64,000 nucleotides of DNA from Benincasa hispida. Lineage: Eukaryota; Streptophyta; Magnoliopsida; Cucurbitales; Cucurbitaceae. How positions within the stretch are numbered: the stretch's first letter is position 1; each line of letters begins with the position of its first letter. The notes beneath the pieces were generated by a model that was not told the DNA's origin, made no database searches, and was given only the letters and a program-made list of their open reading frames with translations. Positions 24,400 through 36,129 of the stretch are shown here, piece after piece. The stretch spans positions 17,948,114 to 18,012,113 of the forward strand of contig NC_052357.1 in assembly GCF_009727055.1 (NCBI RefSeq), in the 5' to 3' direction. Both the position numbers and the translations under genes were made by a program.

Positions 24400-25554
24400 T
24401 TATCTTATTTACAAATAAATTCATTTATTTAACGAATTTTAGTAGACGTAAAACTTGGTTTGGAATTGCTATAACTTTTAAAATAATTATTAGTAGTTAT
24501 GCTATTAGAAAAATAAAAGTAAAATAGTGTTTGGAAAAGTTCAATTTTGAATAAAAAGAAATTAGTTACGATGTTTAGTAAATTAATACTAAATTTATGT
24601 ACTTTAGTTATATGCACACAAATATACTTCAATTATTTTTTATATTCATATTTAACTTGTGATTTATTATAATATAATTATTTGAAAATATATATGATTT
24701 GAATGATAAGTAATTTGGTTGATTTAAATTTTTTATAAAATATTTTTTTAAAAGAATAATTGTTATAAGAAATTAAACCAATATTTTATGTTTAAAATTT
24801 TAAAAATGAATTCAAACCTGCTTATCAAAGCGAAAACATTGTTGGTAGGCCAACATGATTTGTATGGAATTGATTTTGGAGGGGTCGAAAGTAATTATGA
24901 GTTTAATGTATTTAGAAAATAAAATTGGTTATTTATGAATTTATTTTAAAAATATCGTTGGCTGTTTATTTTCATCATTTAGGATTGATAAAGAAATTGT
25001 GTCAAATGGACTCAATTTTAGGGTATTTTGAAAAAAATTCACAGATAAATTTATTCCTTATTTTTATCTTATCAAATGCCATTATCATCATTAGTTATTA
25101 TTGTTTTTTTCATTATTAATTTAGAAGTTTTGGATATTTCTTCTTTTTCAAAAAACAGAAAGTTTTAGATATTTTTATTATAAATTTGGAGCCTTGAGAA
25201 TAAGCATATAAAGAAGTTTTTTCTTATTTAAAAAAAAAATAAAATGGAAGATTTCAAATACATTATTTCCTTCTCAAATTTTATTTTTTAGTTGGAAATT
25301 ACAAAATTATAAGTTTTTATGTTAAAATTCTTTATTTTATTGATTTTAGAAAGAATAAAAACAATAGAATAAGAATTTCATCATACACGTTTTTTTTTTT
25401 TTTTTCGTTTTTCGTTTTTCAAAGAAGTTCAACATAATTTTTCTCAAATTATTTTTTTATACATTATTTTCTTTTTAGATTTTATTTTCAAACCATTAAT
25501 TGCATACATGAAATTTCTTTTACAAAAAAATACCGTCAACATTAATTGCATACA
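24400..25554. other. AT-rich intergenic region
   Basis: Very AT-rich with poly-T runs. Open frames are low-complexity and no gene is supported. Confidence 0.4.
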
Positions 25555-25563
25555 TGAAAGTTA

Positions 25564-25771
25564 GGAAAATTATTTTAAATGATATAACTGCAAAAAATAT
25601 TTATAAATAATAGCAAGATATCACCGTCTATATGTGATAGATTGTGATAGACAACGATCGACTACTATCTATGTCATATCGCTCTCTATTAAGGTCTATC
25701 ACATATAGATGATGATATCTTGCTATTATTCATAAATATTTTGATTTATTTTTCTATATTTGAAACAATCC
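25564..25771. mobile_element. Mutator-type MITE with 9-bp target duplication
   Basis: A 208-bp palindromic element starting GGAAAATTATTTT and ending TTTGAAACAATCC. Long terminal inverted repeats of about 75 bp include ataatagcaagatatca on the left and tgatatcttgctattatt on the right. TGAAAGTTA is present on both sides (25555-25563, 25772-25780), a perfect 9-bp duplication, which is the Mutator signature. The inner part carries ctatcac / gtgatag words like the array that follows. Non-autonomous, no coding capacity. Confidence 0.9.
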
Positions 25772-26054
25772 TGAAAGTTATTTTATGAATTTTTTTTCCC
25801 TTTTCGGTTTGTTTAGTATATTCCTTTAAAATAATAATAAGATTATTATAATAATTAATATTGTTTTGTTTTGGGCAGATTTGTGAATGTTGAAAGTTTT
25901 TTGACTAGTTGCATAAATAGAATTTAAGTCCAAAATAATAGAATATGTAGTACAAGGATAAAATAACTGCATATATAGATAAAAAAAATGGTAAAAGACT
26001 AAAAAAACCCATGCCTAGCCACCATTTTTTTCGCTTCTTCCCGATTTTCTCAAA

Positions 26055-27115
26055 TTAAAAGTTATCATGATAGCAGCTATTAGTGATAATCACTGATAGC
26101 TGCTATCACTGATAGTAGCTATCAATGATGACCACTGATAGGTTCTATTAGCTGTTGGTCATCATTGATATCTTCTATCAATTGCTATCGATGATAGTTG
26201 CTATCAGCGATAGCTTTCAATTTTAGAAAAATTAATACAATCTTGAAATATTAACTTTTAATTTGCTATCAATTATTATTAGCTATCATTGATTCACTTT
26301 CATCAATTGGAATCAACGTTAAAATATTACTATTTAAGGCTATTAGTGGCTATCAATGATAGATTTATAAATAGTGATCAACTTTGAAAGAAGACCAACA
26401 ACTTTGATTACCATAGTAGTTATCACTAATAATCTTTTATCATGACTATCACTGATTGACTTTCATCAATTAGAATCAACATTGAAATATTAACACTTAA
26501 GGCTATTAATGATAGATTTCTATAACTGATTATCACCTTTGAAAGAAACTCGATATATAGATATCATTTAAGTTTTATCACCGATATCACTAACATCACT
26601 CATATTGTGGTTATCAGTGATAGCTTCTTTCACTGATAACATCACCAATAAAATGCTATCAACGATCTCACTGATATCATGCTATCAGTGATAGTTCTCA
26701 CCGATAACGTGTTATCAATGGTAGCTACTATCACCGATAACGTGTTATCGGATAACTTCTATCATTGATAACATGCTATTAGTATTAGCTCCTATCATTG
26801 GTAACATGCTATTAGTAGTAACTTCTATCAATCATAACCACTGAACACTTTTTTGCCCCTTTCTTGTCATTCCCAAACATTTATAAGTCTCTTTTCTTTT
26901 CGATAATAGCTTCTATCACTGATAAACGCTCTATTAGTGATAACTTCTAGGCATTCCACTTACATTTTAGTTCGAGATTCAACTTTATTAATTAAATTCA
27001 CTAAGTTGGTTATTAATGATAGATTTCTACAAGTGGTTATTAACTACGAAAATATAATCAAAGATTAAGCTATCAATGATAGAAAATATTAGTGGCTATC
27101 ACTGATAGACTTTCA
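26055..27115. repeat. TATCACTGATAG-rich degenerate minisatellite
   Basis: Over about 1 kb the words tatcactgata, tatcagtgata, ctatcaatgatag and their variants recur dozens of times at irregular spacing. Many are palindromic, so both strands look alike. A longer unit (gctatcaatgatagatttct plus actgattgactttcatcaat-type sequence) recurs at about 26290-26370, 26430-26520 and 27000-27110. No coding potential. Confidence 0.85.
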
Positions 27116-27231
27116 TTTGCTATTTATATTTATTATTTGTTATAATAATCAAACTTGATGGTTGGCTTGTTGGTGTTAAGTGACTTATGAATTGAATACT
27201 TTCAAGTTATGCGTATGGAACTCAGCCTCAT

Positions 27232-27575
27232 AATTCTTGTGAAAAAAAAGGAGAAGAAGCAAAAAATCGGAGAAAGACAAGAAAATAAAATAATAAAAAA
27301 AAAAAGATAAGGGAAGAAGCAAAAATCGGAGAAATGGAAGAAAATAAAAATTTAAAAAAAGAATAGGTAATAGCTAAAGAAAGAAAAAAAGAATAATAAA
27401 AAACTGAAGAAAGAAAAAAAAATGAAAACAATGAAAAAAAAAAGAAGGAAAAAAGAAGGAAATGAAAGAAAATAAAAAAAATAAAGGAAAGAAGCAAAAA
27501 TCGGATAAAGGAAAGAATAAAATAAAACAAGGAAGAGCGAAATTGGAAATTAAAAAAAAAAAATCAAAGATTAAC
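27232..27575. repeat. Purine-rich (A/G) tract with 20-bp repeats
   Basis: Nearly pure purine on the plus strand. The unit gaagcaaaaatcggagaaa occurs at about 27253, 27313 and, with changes, 27489. The inverted form ttcgcttcttcccgattttc lies at 26030, on the other side of the TATCACTGATAG array. The two tracts may therefore be the ends of one larger foldback element covering about 26.0-27.6 kb. The minus-strand open frame is Phe/Leu/Ser low complexity. Confidence 0.6.
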
Positions 27576-28992
27576 TAGTCAACTCATCCATATTTATAAA
27601 TATTTTTAAAATGTAATATATTTTTAGATTTTTTCTCATATTCTACCATACATTACAAATATCCAAAGTTTTTTATGGTCCTGTGATAGCAAGAGTACCG
27701 CTGCAATGGAGCCCAATTACTTGAGGGAATAGATATTGGGCCTGAAAGCCCAATTTCCTATAACTCCAAAACATAGGATCTATCCTAATTTTTCAAATAA
27801 TTGCAACTATTTTCTCTTCTACCATAACAAAGAATCAGATAAAAGAAAATATAAATTAAAGTTGAAAATATATATTATAAAAAAATTACGTAAAAAATTA
27901 TAAATTATTTATTAAAAATATGCAAATTTCAATAGTATTACATATCATTCGTTTTATATCTAAATTGTAGTAAATGTAACCTACTTTTTTTTTTTTGTCA
28001 GGTTTCAAATAAAAAAATTTACTAAATATCAATTTATTTCATATTACAAGCATAGTTTCAACAACTATTTTTAAAGTTTCAACGATCTCAAATTAGGCGT
28101 TGATTTTATTACTTTTCCATTTTTAAGGTAATTCGAGTTTATTCTGGAAAAATATACTACATTCATGACAATGCATAGGAGAAAAAGTAGTCAACATATA
28201 TGAGAGTTTGGAGGATTGGAACTTGTGACCGATAGATCGAGAATAATATATGCTTAACTAGTTGAATTATATTTTTATTGACAAAAAAGTCAGACTGAAC
28301 ACTAAGAAAATGAACTCTCATCTAATATATGTTATCCAATAAATTTTTTTTAACCTTACTAATGTTTTAACGATTGAGTTAGGTTAATTCAACGATCACA
28401 CCCATTATATATGTTAAATTATAAATTTAGATCGTTTGTAATTACTTGAATACAAAGGATGATAATACATCCGATAACCTTATATTCATTTATATCCTCC
28501 TCTCAAACATCACTCAACACAAGGAAAAAAACCATTCATTAGAGGACCAAAAAACCAAACAAATAAACCCAAATAAACAATCTACATCAGCAAATAAAAG
28601 AAAAGACAATTTTATAATAATAATAATAATACATAATAATATTACAAATGAGAAGAAGAGGGAAAAAAAAAAAACAGAAGTTCTTAATTAACTACCCAAT
28701 GTCCCTAAATAACTTATAATCAAAAGGTCAAATCTTTTCCACACACCCAAAAAAAAAAAAAAAAGATCAAAGTTAAATCTCTCTCTCTAAAACTACAGAG
28801 GAGAGACATGCAAAATACAAATAAATAAAGCAAAAGTGAGAGAAAAAGAACCCCCCAACAAAAAAGCAAAAGAATGATATATATAAAATCACATATATCA
28901 ATCTTTACAGAGAGAGATGATGAAATGAGTTTTACACATATTCAACACATATATATATATAAAATAAAAAATGAAACTCTTTTCAAATTATC
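27576..28992. other. Intergenic region downstream of the bHLH gene
   Basis: AT-rich. A palindromic attgggcctgaaagcccaat sequence stands at 27735-27754. At 28440-28960 are A-rich and CT-rich simple tracts that probably include the 3' UTR of the bHLH gene. A canonical polyadenylation signal cannot be fixed by eye. Confidence 0.35.
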
Positions 28993-29472
28993 TCACTCAT
29001 CAATAGAAGAAGAAGAAGGACCAGACAAGACATCAACCAAAGTCTTCATCAATCTGACTCTTGTTTGTAAAGACAATATATAATCAGCTGTCTGAGTGAA
29101 AAGCTGTTCTAATGATCCGACACAGCTTCCATCGTTGTCGTGGTTGTCATTGTTGTTGTTCATGTTCGGTACAAGGTTTCTCAAAGTGTTGACCCTTTGC
29201 TCTATTCTTTTAGATGATGATCTTCTTGATCTCCTTTTCAATATCAATGAGTTGCTTCTTGATCTTCTTCTTCTTCTTGCTGTTGTATTATTGCAACTTT
29301 TGGATTTGCCTTTGCTATTTTCTTCTTGATCTTTTTCTTGATCCATTGATGATTTCTTCCATATGGATTCATTTGAGTTGTTCCTCTCTTTGATGATGAT
29401 GATGTGATCTTGTATTGTTTGATCTTCCATGTTGAGTTGAATTTGCAAAAGTGTTTCTTGGGAAACTCCCAT
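28993..29472 (-). CDS. Atypical bHLH transcription factor, UPBEAT1-like
   Basis: A single-exon gene of 159 residues from ATG at 29472 to TGA at 28993. Residues 66-92 are strongly basic (RRRRRSRS...LKRRSRRSSSKR). Helix 1 covers about 89-103 (RIEQRVNTLRNLVPN). The loop, 104-119, is Asn/Asp-rich. Helix 2, 120-150, reads LFTQTADYILSLQTRVRLMK. The basic region lacks the His...Glu-Arg spacing used for E-box contact, so it belongs with atypical plant bHLHs. The LFxxTADYILxLxxxV pattern is most like UPBEAT1, a nuclear regulator of root peroxidase genes; the PAR1 and IBH1 groups are alternatives. The first 60 residues are not conserved in my reading. The basic Arg run and the Asn loop are encoded by trinucleotide repeats (CTT and GTT on the plus strand). 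It stands alone with transposon-derived DNA on both sides, and looks intact. bHLH call sure; subgroup moderately so. Confidence 0.85.
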   Translation of the reverse strand: MGVSQETLLQIQLNMEDQTIQDHIIIIKERNNSNESIWKKSSMDQEKDQEENSKGKSKSCNNTTARRRRRSRSNSLILKRRSRRSSSKRIEQRVNTLRNLVPNMNNNNDNHDNDGSCVGSLEQLFTQTADYILSLQTRVRLMKTLVDVLSGPSSSSIDE

Positions 29473-29581
29473 TTGTGTTTTTTTCTCTCTCTTGTGGTGA
29501 GGAAACTAGAGAAAGAGAAACGGGAAAATGGGGTTTGTTGATTTGGGATTTTGGATGATGAAGCCAATGAGTGATAGAGGG

Positions 29582-29589
29582 ATTTATAT
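29582..29589 (-). promoter_or_regulatory. Candidate TATA box of the bHLH gene
   Basis: On the minus strand the sequence reads catataaatccct, about 110 bases upstream of the ATG at 29472. This would leave a 5' UTR of roughly 80 bases, normal for plants. A pyrimidine-rich stretch (minus strand) lies just upstream. Confidence 0.55.
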
Positions 29590-29699
29590 GGGAGAATTTA
29601 TGAAATGGGTTGGTGAAGAAAGAGAGAGGATAAGATGGGAAAAAAGAAAAGAAAAGAGAAGGAGCCAAGAAAGAGGGAGAAATGGAAAAAAAAAATACT

Positions 29700-31260
29700 A
29701 GTACATATTCTCTCTATCCAGCATTTGACACGTCATTTAACGATACATTATTTCATTTCATGCATTCTATATTATTCTTAAATATTTTTCTTTTTTCAGA
29801 CATTCAATTGATGGAAGTAGTATAAAAAAATTGTTGGCATTGTAAATTTTTTTTTAGAAGAAATGATTTGGGGAAGTTGGAGTAATGAGATTGGTGTGAT
29901 TATTATTTTATACCATTGAATGTATAATAACTTAAATTTTGAAGATGGAGGAAGAGATAATAACTAAACTATAATAACTCTTTGAGGCATGATATAAAAT
30001 TTACCACAATTCATTAACTTAAGCTTTTAGATGTACGAGAAAAGGATTCAGAACCTAATTTTGACCTAGCATTCAATAGAGATTATTATTATATCATAGC
30101 ATTAGATATACACGAGAGAGAACAATTTGAAACTATAGTATTAACCACAAATCCAAAATAGTTAAATGAAATTACTTACAATGCATCAATTATACAAGGC
30201 ATATAAGAGAGAAATATCTCAAATCCCTATCTAGTAGTTATTAGTTAGAGAGTATATTCTCACCGTTATTATGAGACATCCACATGGTAGCGGGTTCATT
30301 GAATAATAAAATTAATCCACGAAATGAAGACGTTACGTTGTACAGTTAGGAAGAGGTAGCCACGTGTCGAAACTTCGTTGAATAATTTTATATTTTATTT
30401 ATTTAAATTTAAATAGAAGAAAAGAGAGAAAAAAAAAAGGGAAGGGAATTAAGTGTACGCTAAGAATGGTGGCGGTTTTAGCTTTTAGGGCATGTTGTCC
30501 AACTCAAAGCACATGCAGGCACATGATTTTCACACCACCCTCTTCCTCAGCCCCCCCTTTCTCTTCGATATAAACCACTAATCACACTCTGGATTATTCC
30601 TCTCCCCCACTTTCCAAGTTCAATGGATTATCATTTACACAAACACAGCCACATTTCATTTCATTTCATCCAAATTAATATCATTATTATATTTATATAT
30701 TTTTTTCGTTATCCACGCCGCCCTATCTTGAGTTTGTAGGTCCACGTTCGAATGTTAATATTTAACATGGTATCAGAGCAGTTAAAGAAAACGATTTATC
30801 GTCATCTATATGTTTTGAGGACGTTTATTTTTTTTTTCGATCTTGTAGTTAAAATGGAATATGAAAATCTAAAAATTAATTTGATAAGTGGTTTTAGAGA
30901 TAAATAGTAAAATTATCTTGACTTTATATCTAAGAGTTAGTAGAAGATATGTCTTCTTTAAAATCTAGATATTAAAAAAAAAAAAAAAGGCAGTAATCAA
31001 TTTTCTTCTTTTTAGGGTTGCAACTTGCAATTGCATTGCATGAACTACAAGGCCACGTTCACAACAGGAGGCTATTTGTCTTTTTAAATGAAATTTGAAT
31101 TAATATATGAGATAAACAAATAAGAAAAAAAAAACTTTAGTTTACCTCCGAGCTGTACAATTGTCTAATCACAGTTTGTCACAACAACAAACTTTTCTTT
31201 CTTTTTTTTTAGAATTTTTTTCCATGTGTGATTAAAAGAGTCTGCACGAAAGCGGGTGTA
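29700..31260. other. Intergenic region upstream of the bHLH gene
   Basis: AT-rich. Contains the orphan promoter-like segment and, at 30762-30781, ttaacatggtatcagagcag, identical to an iMet primer-binding-site core (TGGTATCAGAGC) but without a recognisable LTR before it. No coding region seen. Confidence 0.35.
30440..30640 (+). promoter_or_regulatory. Orphan promoter-like segment
   Basis: A less AT-rich segment with a pyrimidine tract, gatataaacc at about 30568 and an ATG at 30623 (reading MDYHLHKHSH, open for about 38 codons). The layout resembles a TATA promoter with a short leader, but no gene body follows. It could be the remnant of a lost gene, or chance. Confidence 0.25.
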
Positions 31261-31269
31261 GCTCAAGAT

Positions 31270-31760
31270 GCACAAAAATATCAATTTATATTCATAAACT
31301 TTGGGAGTTGTGCCAATTTAAATTTTGAACTTTCATAAGTATACCAATTTAAATATTCTATTACGTTCTATTCTGATAAACATCATGACAGACTTATAAT
31401 TTTATCAATTAAGCCTCTAAAATTTTATAAACGAACCAATTTAGATTCTCAATTAAGATTTCTTTGAAAATTGTCCATGCATACATTTGAATAGTCCATT
31501 CTGTTAAACTATCATTTGAATAAGTTTACACGTTTAAGAATTGATCTACGGAGGATTTTCAAATATAATTCTAATAAAAGCTAAAAAATCGAGTCACTCA
31601 TAATAATCTAGAAGTAAAAAAATTAAATGTTTCGCACGATATTTTTAAAACTAAATTCGAATGAAAGTGGAAATTGATACAATATGAAGTTCAAAGTTTA
31701 ATTTGATACCGTTATTAGTTTAGGGTTTAAATTCATACCACTATGTAAATTGATTTTTTT
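31270..31760. mobile_element. Foldback element with long imperfect inverted repeats
   Basis: The left arm contains aaattttgaactttcataag with ataccaattta after it. The right arm, inverted, contains aaactttgaacttcatattg with tatcaatttcc after it. Arms are about 100 bp and diverged. Small non-autonomous DNA transposon in form; no clear target duplication found. Confidence 0.5.
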
Positions 31761-32625
31761 TTATTTAAAAAAAGAACTATATTTAAAGAAGGGTATTTTG
31801 GGAAGGTTGAGTTGTCAATATTTGTGGCAACAAAAGTAGACAATATGGATATTATGTGTTGGGATTTTGTTTCTAACATTCATGAATCTCCAAGTTTTTA
31901 GTCAACATTATTAGGGTTTCTTTTTTTTGCTTTTTTTTTTCTTTCTCTTTTAGGGAAGGAAGAGACTTTTCATTTTGTTTACATGCTTGGACATGTCTGG
32001 TTCATTCATTGTACGGATGCATATTTTTTCATCAAACATTTTAAACTCAGATTATTTCTTTTGCAAAGACAAAGATCATTCATTTTTCTTCTCTCTCTCT
32101 CCATATATATTATCATAAGATCATAACCTAAAAATACAGATTAAATTCTATGTGCTTAATTTCATCATATATCTCTATGTAAGAGATTCTAAACTTATAT
32201 TGTCTTTTAAGAGTATAATAATTAAGATGAAAATGAATTATTAATAATATGATAATGTTGAGCCAGAGTTTAAAGGTGGGTGTGTGTATTTGGGATGTAT
32301 TTTATATAATAATTAGGGCAAAGGGTTTTGTTAGTTGGCTATAAATGGGGTTAAAGGAACCTGCTAAAAGGGGGTCACATGCATTACTCATCAATGAACT
32401 TAAAAGAGAGAATTGAAAGGTTAATTAATGGGATGTAGTTTGTGGTGTATATGAGTGTTGGGGGGGCATGTTATGAAAAAATGATAAAACTTTTTTTTTT
32501 TAAGCAAGAAATTCTAGCTTCTTAATAGGGTTAATTTATCTCACCTAATGGAAAAATGTAACATGATAGGGTTTTCAATGGTTGAGTATTCAATATCGGA
32601 AACAATAAGGACCTTACCATCTTAA
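31761..32625. other. Intergenic region
   Basis: AT-rich sequence with poly-T runs and a short CT repeat near 32090. No gene or repeat family recognised. Confidence 0.35.
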
Positions 32626-32629
32626 TAAG

Positions 32630-32802
32630 AGTTATCAAATTACACGTACTTGAATTAATTTCACAAGACAACTTGCTTGATCCTACAACAGGATATTCAA
32701 ACCCATGTAGGTGGTCACCATGGATTGAATTCGTGATCTCATAGCCTTTTATCAAGGTTATGCTCCTTATTTATCACTAGGCCAACCAATGATGGTTTTC
32801 TT
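32630..32802 (-). mobile_element. Au-type SINE
   Basis: On the minus strand it opens with ggttggcctagtgataaata and continues through ggttatgctcc-type sequence, ttcaatccatggtgaccacc, tacatgggtttgaatatcct and ttgtcttgtgaaattaattc. This order matches the Au SINE family of plants. Pol III boxes are visible: A box ttggcctagtga (plus 32774-32785) and B box gaattcaatcca (plus 32721-32732). It is about 170 bp, near full length, with a degenerate 3' end. No clear target duplication. Confidence 0.8.
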
Positions 32803-33186
32803 CTCATTTTCAATCAGTTTTGAAATGGAACCTCATATTATCTAATATGATTTGAGAGCCTATGAATCGGACATTCGATCCAAAAACAAATATCGAGATC
32901 TAATTCAAGAATAGTGAAAGATAAGGAAGGTGCACCATCTTGAGGGACATGTTGAAGATCCCATATTAGAAAAATCAAGGGACATCATCTTGTTCTCTAT
33001 AAAATAGATTAGTCACCCATTTTATTGCTAATTGATTTTAAGTTGAAACCCCCATGCAATCTAATATTCATATAGTTGCCTTGATGATTTTATATTAAAG
33101 CTACCTTAGAAAGGTAATATGAATATAGCTTTTAACTAACATAAATTATGTGGTTCTTCGACCAAGACGTGTAAGGTTCGAGTTTT
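32803..33186. other. Intergenic region
   Basis: No gene or recognised repeat seen. Confidence 0.35.
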
Positions 33187-33196
33187 TAATTTTGGG

Positions 33197-33755
33197 AAAA
33201 AAGTACCTTTTTTGGTCCATAAATTTGAAGTCTAATTTCTATTTGGTCATTGGATTTCAAAATGTTACGCATTTAGTCCTTAAGTTTTGAATTTGGTTTC
33301 AATTTAATCTTAGGTTTCAAAATGTTGTGATTTTACCTTTGACATTTGAGTTTTGTTTGAATTTGGTCCCTAGATTTCAAGATTTTATATTTTTAACCTT
33401 AATTTTTCACTAATACTCACTTTCAAACATTGATGTCAATGTCTATTAATTATTTTAAAATAATTATTAAAAAAATAATTTAATTTTAAAAGTGATGAAA
33501 AATAATGAAACTTAATTAATTATAGTTCATTTAATTATTTTAAACTTATTAACATATATTAACATTTAAGACCGAATATGAGTATCTCCTGAAAAGTTGA
33601 GATTAAAAATGTAAATCTCGAAATATAGGGACCACATTCAAACAAAACTCAATTGTCAAGAATAAAATTGCAACATTTTGAAATCTATGTACTAAATCGA
33701 AACCAAACTCAAAACTTAAGAACCAAATAAAAATTAGACTATTTTCTCCTTTAAT
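33197..33755. mobile_element. Foldback (Mutator-like) element with 10-bp flanking repeat
   Basis: Inverted arms of about 200 bp: left gtctaatttctatttggtca ... tttcaaaatgtt, right aaccaaataaaaattagact preceded by aacattttgaaat. TAATTTTGGG occurs exactly on both sides (33187-33196 and 33756-33765), fitting the 9-10-bp duplications of Mutator-like elements. AT-rich centre, no coding capacity. Confidence 0.75.
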
Positions 33756-34329
33756 TAATTTTGGGGGAAAAGAATCAAAAGTTTCCTTCTTAATTTGGTA
33801 ATGTGTGTGTTGATTTTTAGATTTAGATGTAAGTCATGTTGTTATTCTAAACTTAAAGTTGAATGTATCTTGCCGTCTTTGCCTGTCTAATAAACTTTCA
33901 TTTTGAAGAATCATTATTATTAAACATGTATATTTAATTTGGATGTGTATGCAATGAATTTGAAACATTAGGACGTGGTAGAAATTTGATGCTTTGGGAC
34001 TTTTGAGAAATACGACATTGTCCCATGATTTTTGTTGACATTTTTGTAGGTTTTAAAATATTTTATTCAAGTCAAATTTAGACATTGGTTGGACTTAATT
34101 TTGTGTAAGATTGGACTTTAATTAAAGTGATTTTTGAAAGATATTTTTGTTCATAGAGTCAAGGTAGAAAAAAGTTAAAAAGTGAAAGTAAAAAACTACG
34201 ACACTTATCTTAAGATTCTTGACTTTAAATCTGATGAAATTAAAAGTATAAATTGAAGAATGATAATACATCTTGTCAAGTGTAGGGTAAAAAAGTTGAG
34301 CTAGTGTTGAATGCTTGAAAAAAAGTCTT

Positions 34330-35070
34330 TTCCCATGCTAGGTTAGAATAGCGTTGATTTTTTTTTTTTCTAAAATAAAGAATATAAAAGGCAACATTTT
34401 TTTTGTAAGACTTTTCACGACGTTTGCATTGTGGCGTTGAGAGAGGTGGTCTTTTTAGACGCTATGTTAGAATAACGTTGGTAAATTCCTATTCAATTTT
34501 TTTTTTTTTTTTTTTTAAAAAAATAAAGGATAGAAAAGGCAACATTTTTTACAAAGACATTTTAGGACGCTTGCATTGTGATGTTGGGAGAGGTGGTCTT
34601 TCCCGACGCTATATTAGAAGAATGTTGGCAAATTCCTTTTCAGTTTTTTTCCTAAAATGAAGGGTAGGAAAAGCTAAATTTTTTGCAAAGACTTTTCCTG
34701 ACACTTGCATTGTGGCATAGGGAAAGGTGGACTTTCCAATGCTATGTTGGAATGCCGAAAAATCCCTGTTAAATTTTTTTTCCTAAAATAAAGGGTGGGA
34801 AAGACTTTTTTTTTCAAAGACGTTTTACGAGACCTAAATTTTGGCAACGAGAATAACGGTCTTTCTCAACGCCATGGATGCATGGCGTCAGGAAAGTCCC
34901 TGAAATTTTTTTATCTAAGACTTAGCCTTAATACCAAATGAAATCGACGTTGTGATAAAGTACCTTCAACCGACGTTCTTAAAAAATGACATCGAGAATG
35001 CCTAGATCTCTCGATGGGAATTTGTATGTATTGGAAAAAAAAGTAGTGGGAGTTCTAATTTTTTATAGTG
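34330..35070. mobile_element. CACTA-like remnant with tandem subterminal repeats
   Basis: Four diverged copies of a 130-146-bp unit follow one another. The word gacgtttgcattgtggcg and its variants recur at 34419, 34565, 34701 and 34831. Each unit includes gacgctatgttagaa-like and gcgttg words resembling the tggcgtcg subterminal repeats of CACTA elements. The right end ctaattttttatagtg (to 35070) is the inverse of a CACTATAAAAAA terminus. The left end is not clear and no transposase is present. Confidence 0.5.
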
Positions 35071-36120
35071 CAATTTGATGAAATTAAAAATTATCTCATA
35101 TTTAAATTTAAGGTTGAATTTGATGAAATTAAATGTTTAAGTTGAAAATTGATATAAGAAAAGATTTTTTTTTCCGAACTTTTATAGATGGGACAACATA
35201 AATATGATCAAATGAGAACTTCGTATATCTCATCTCACATTGCAATATATATATATACATTCCAAAAACCTAGAGCAAAAATTTAAACAAATTACATACA
35301 AAATTCTATTTGTATTTTATTTGTTGTATAGTAGCCAATTAATTATTATTATTTAGAGAACTAAAACATTTTTTCTTAGTAAATTAAAATTATTTTAATA
35401 AGGGAAAACAGATCATCCATGGACCTGTCATCTAAGTTTATATAAAAACACATGTTTAAGTTTTAATTGGTGAAGCCATTAATTCCTTAATTATTATTAT
35501 TTAAAGAACCAAAAGTGTTTATCTAAGCACATGTCATCTAAAACCACATGTTCACATTTTATCGGTGAAGCCATTTTAGTTATTTAGTTCTATGAATGTG
35601 AAGAAGCCACTTAGCTACATGATATTGGCTTATACATTATAATTATAGCATATTATTGACCAAAAATACTTTTATTTTTAATCTTTTGGGAAATTATGGA
35701 TCTAATTAAAAAGGGGTTTAATTATTATAATGTTTGCACTTAAAATGCTAATTAATAATAGACATGGCCGTAATTAAAGTCCACGTGGGTTCTTGACTTT
35801 ATTTGATGAATGATGTGGTCAATCACATGGGAATAATATGCCAATATACATATGAAACTTTAGGGATATTTATTTATTTGTACTTTATAGACATGTGAAA
35901 TTTGTAACATGTTAATGGATGATCCTTGCTCTTGTTCTATTATTTTTAAATTTATCTTTTAAAATGGTTACTACATTTTATTTATTTGAATAAAAATATT
36001 AAAGAAGAGTTATTATTAAAAAGAAAAATAATCTTAAAAAATATTGGAAAAAAATAATATTACGAATTTTCTCTCCTGACCCCGGGTCAATAACCCTCCC
36101 CCAACCCCAATTGTATTTTC
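35071..36120. other. Intergenic region
   Basis: AT-rich. Two related segments, at about 35400-35470 and 35500-35580 (cacatgtt...ggtgaagccatt), look like a diverged tandem duplication of about 110 bp. No gene seen. Confidence 0.4.
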
Positions 36121-36129
36121 AGGAAAAAA

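Noticed and set aside
26055..27115. CRISPR-like array
   Set aside because: Repeats are short, palindromic, irregularly spaced and degenerate, and this is plant DNA; a minisatellite fits.
27228..27530. 100-residue Phe/Leu/Ser open frame resembling a membrane protein
   Set aside because: Low-complexity reading of an A/G tract on the other strand.
30762..30781. tggtatcagagca as primer-binding site of an LTR element
   Set aside because: No LTR could be seen directly upstream and no coding region downstream; an isolated match.
34424..34660. Open frame with an internally repeated sequence
   Set aside because: It spans two copies of the CACTA-like subterminal repeat.
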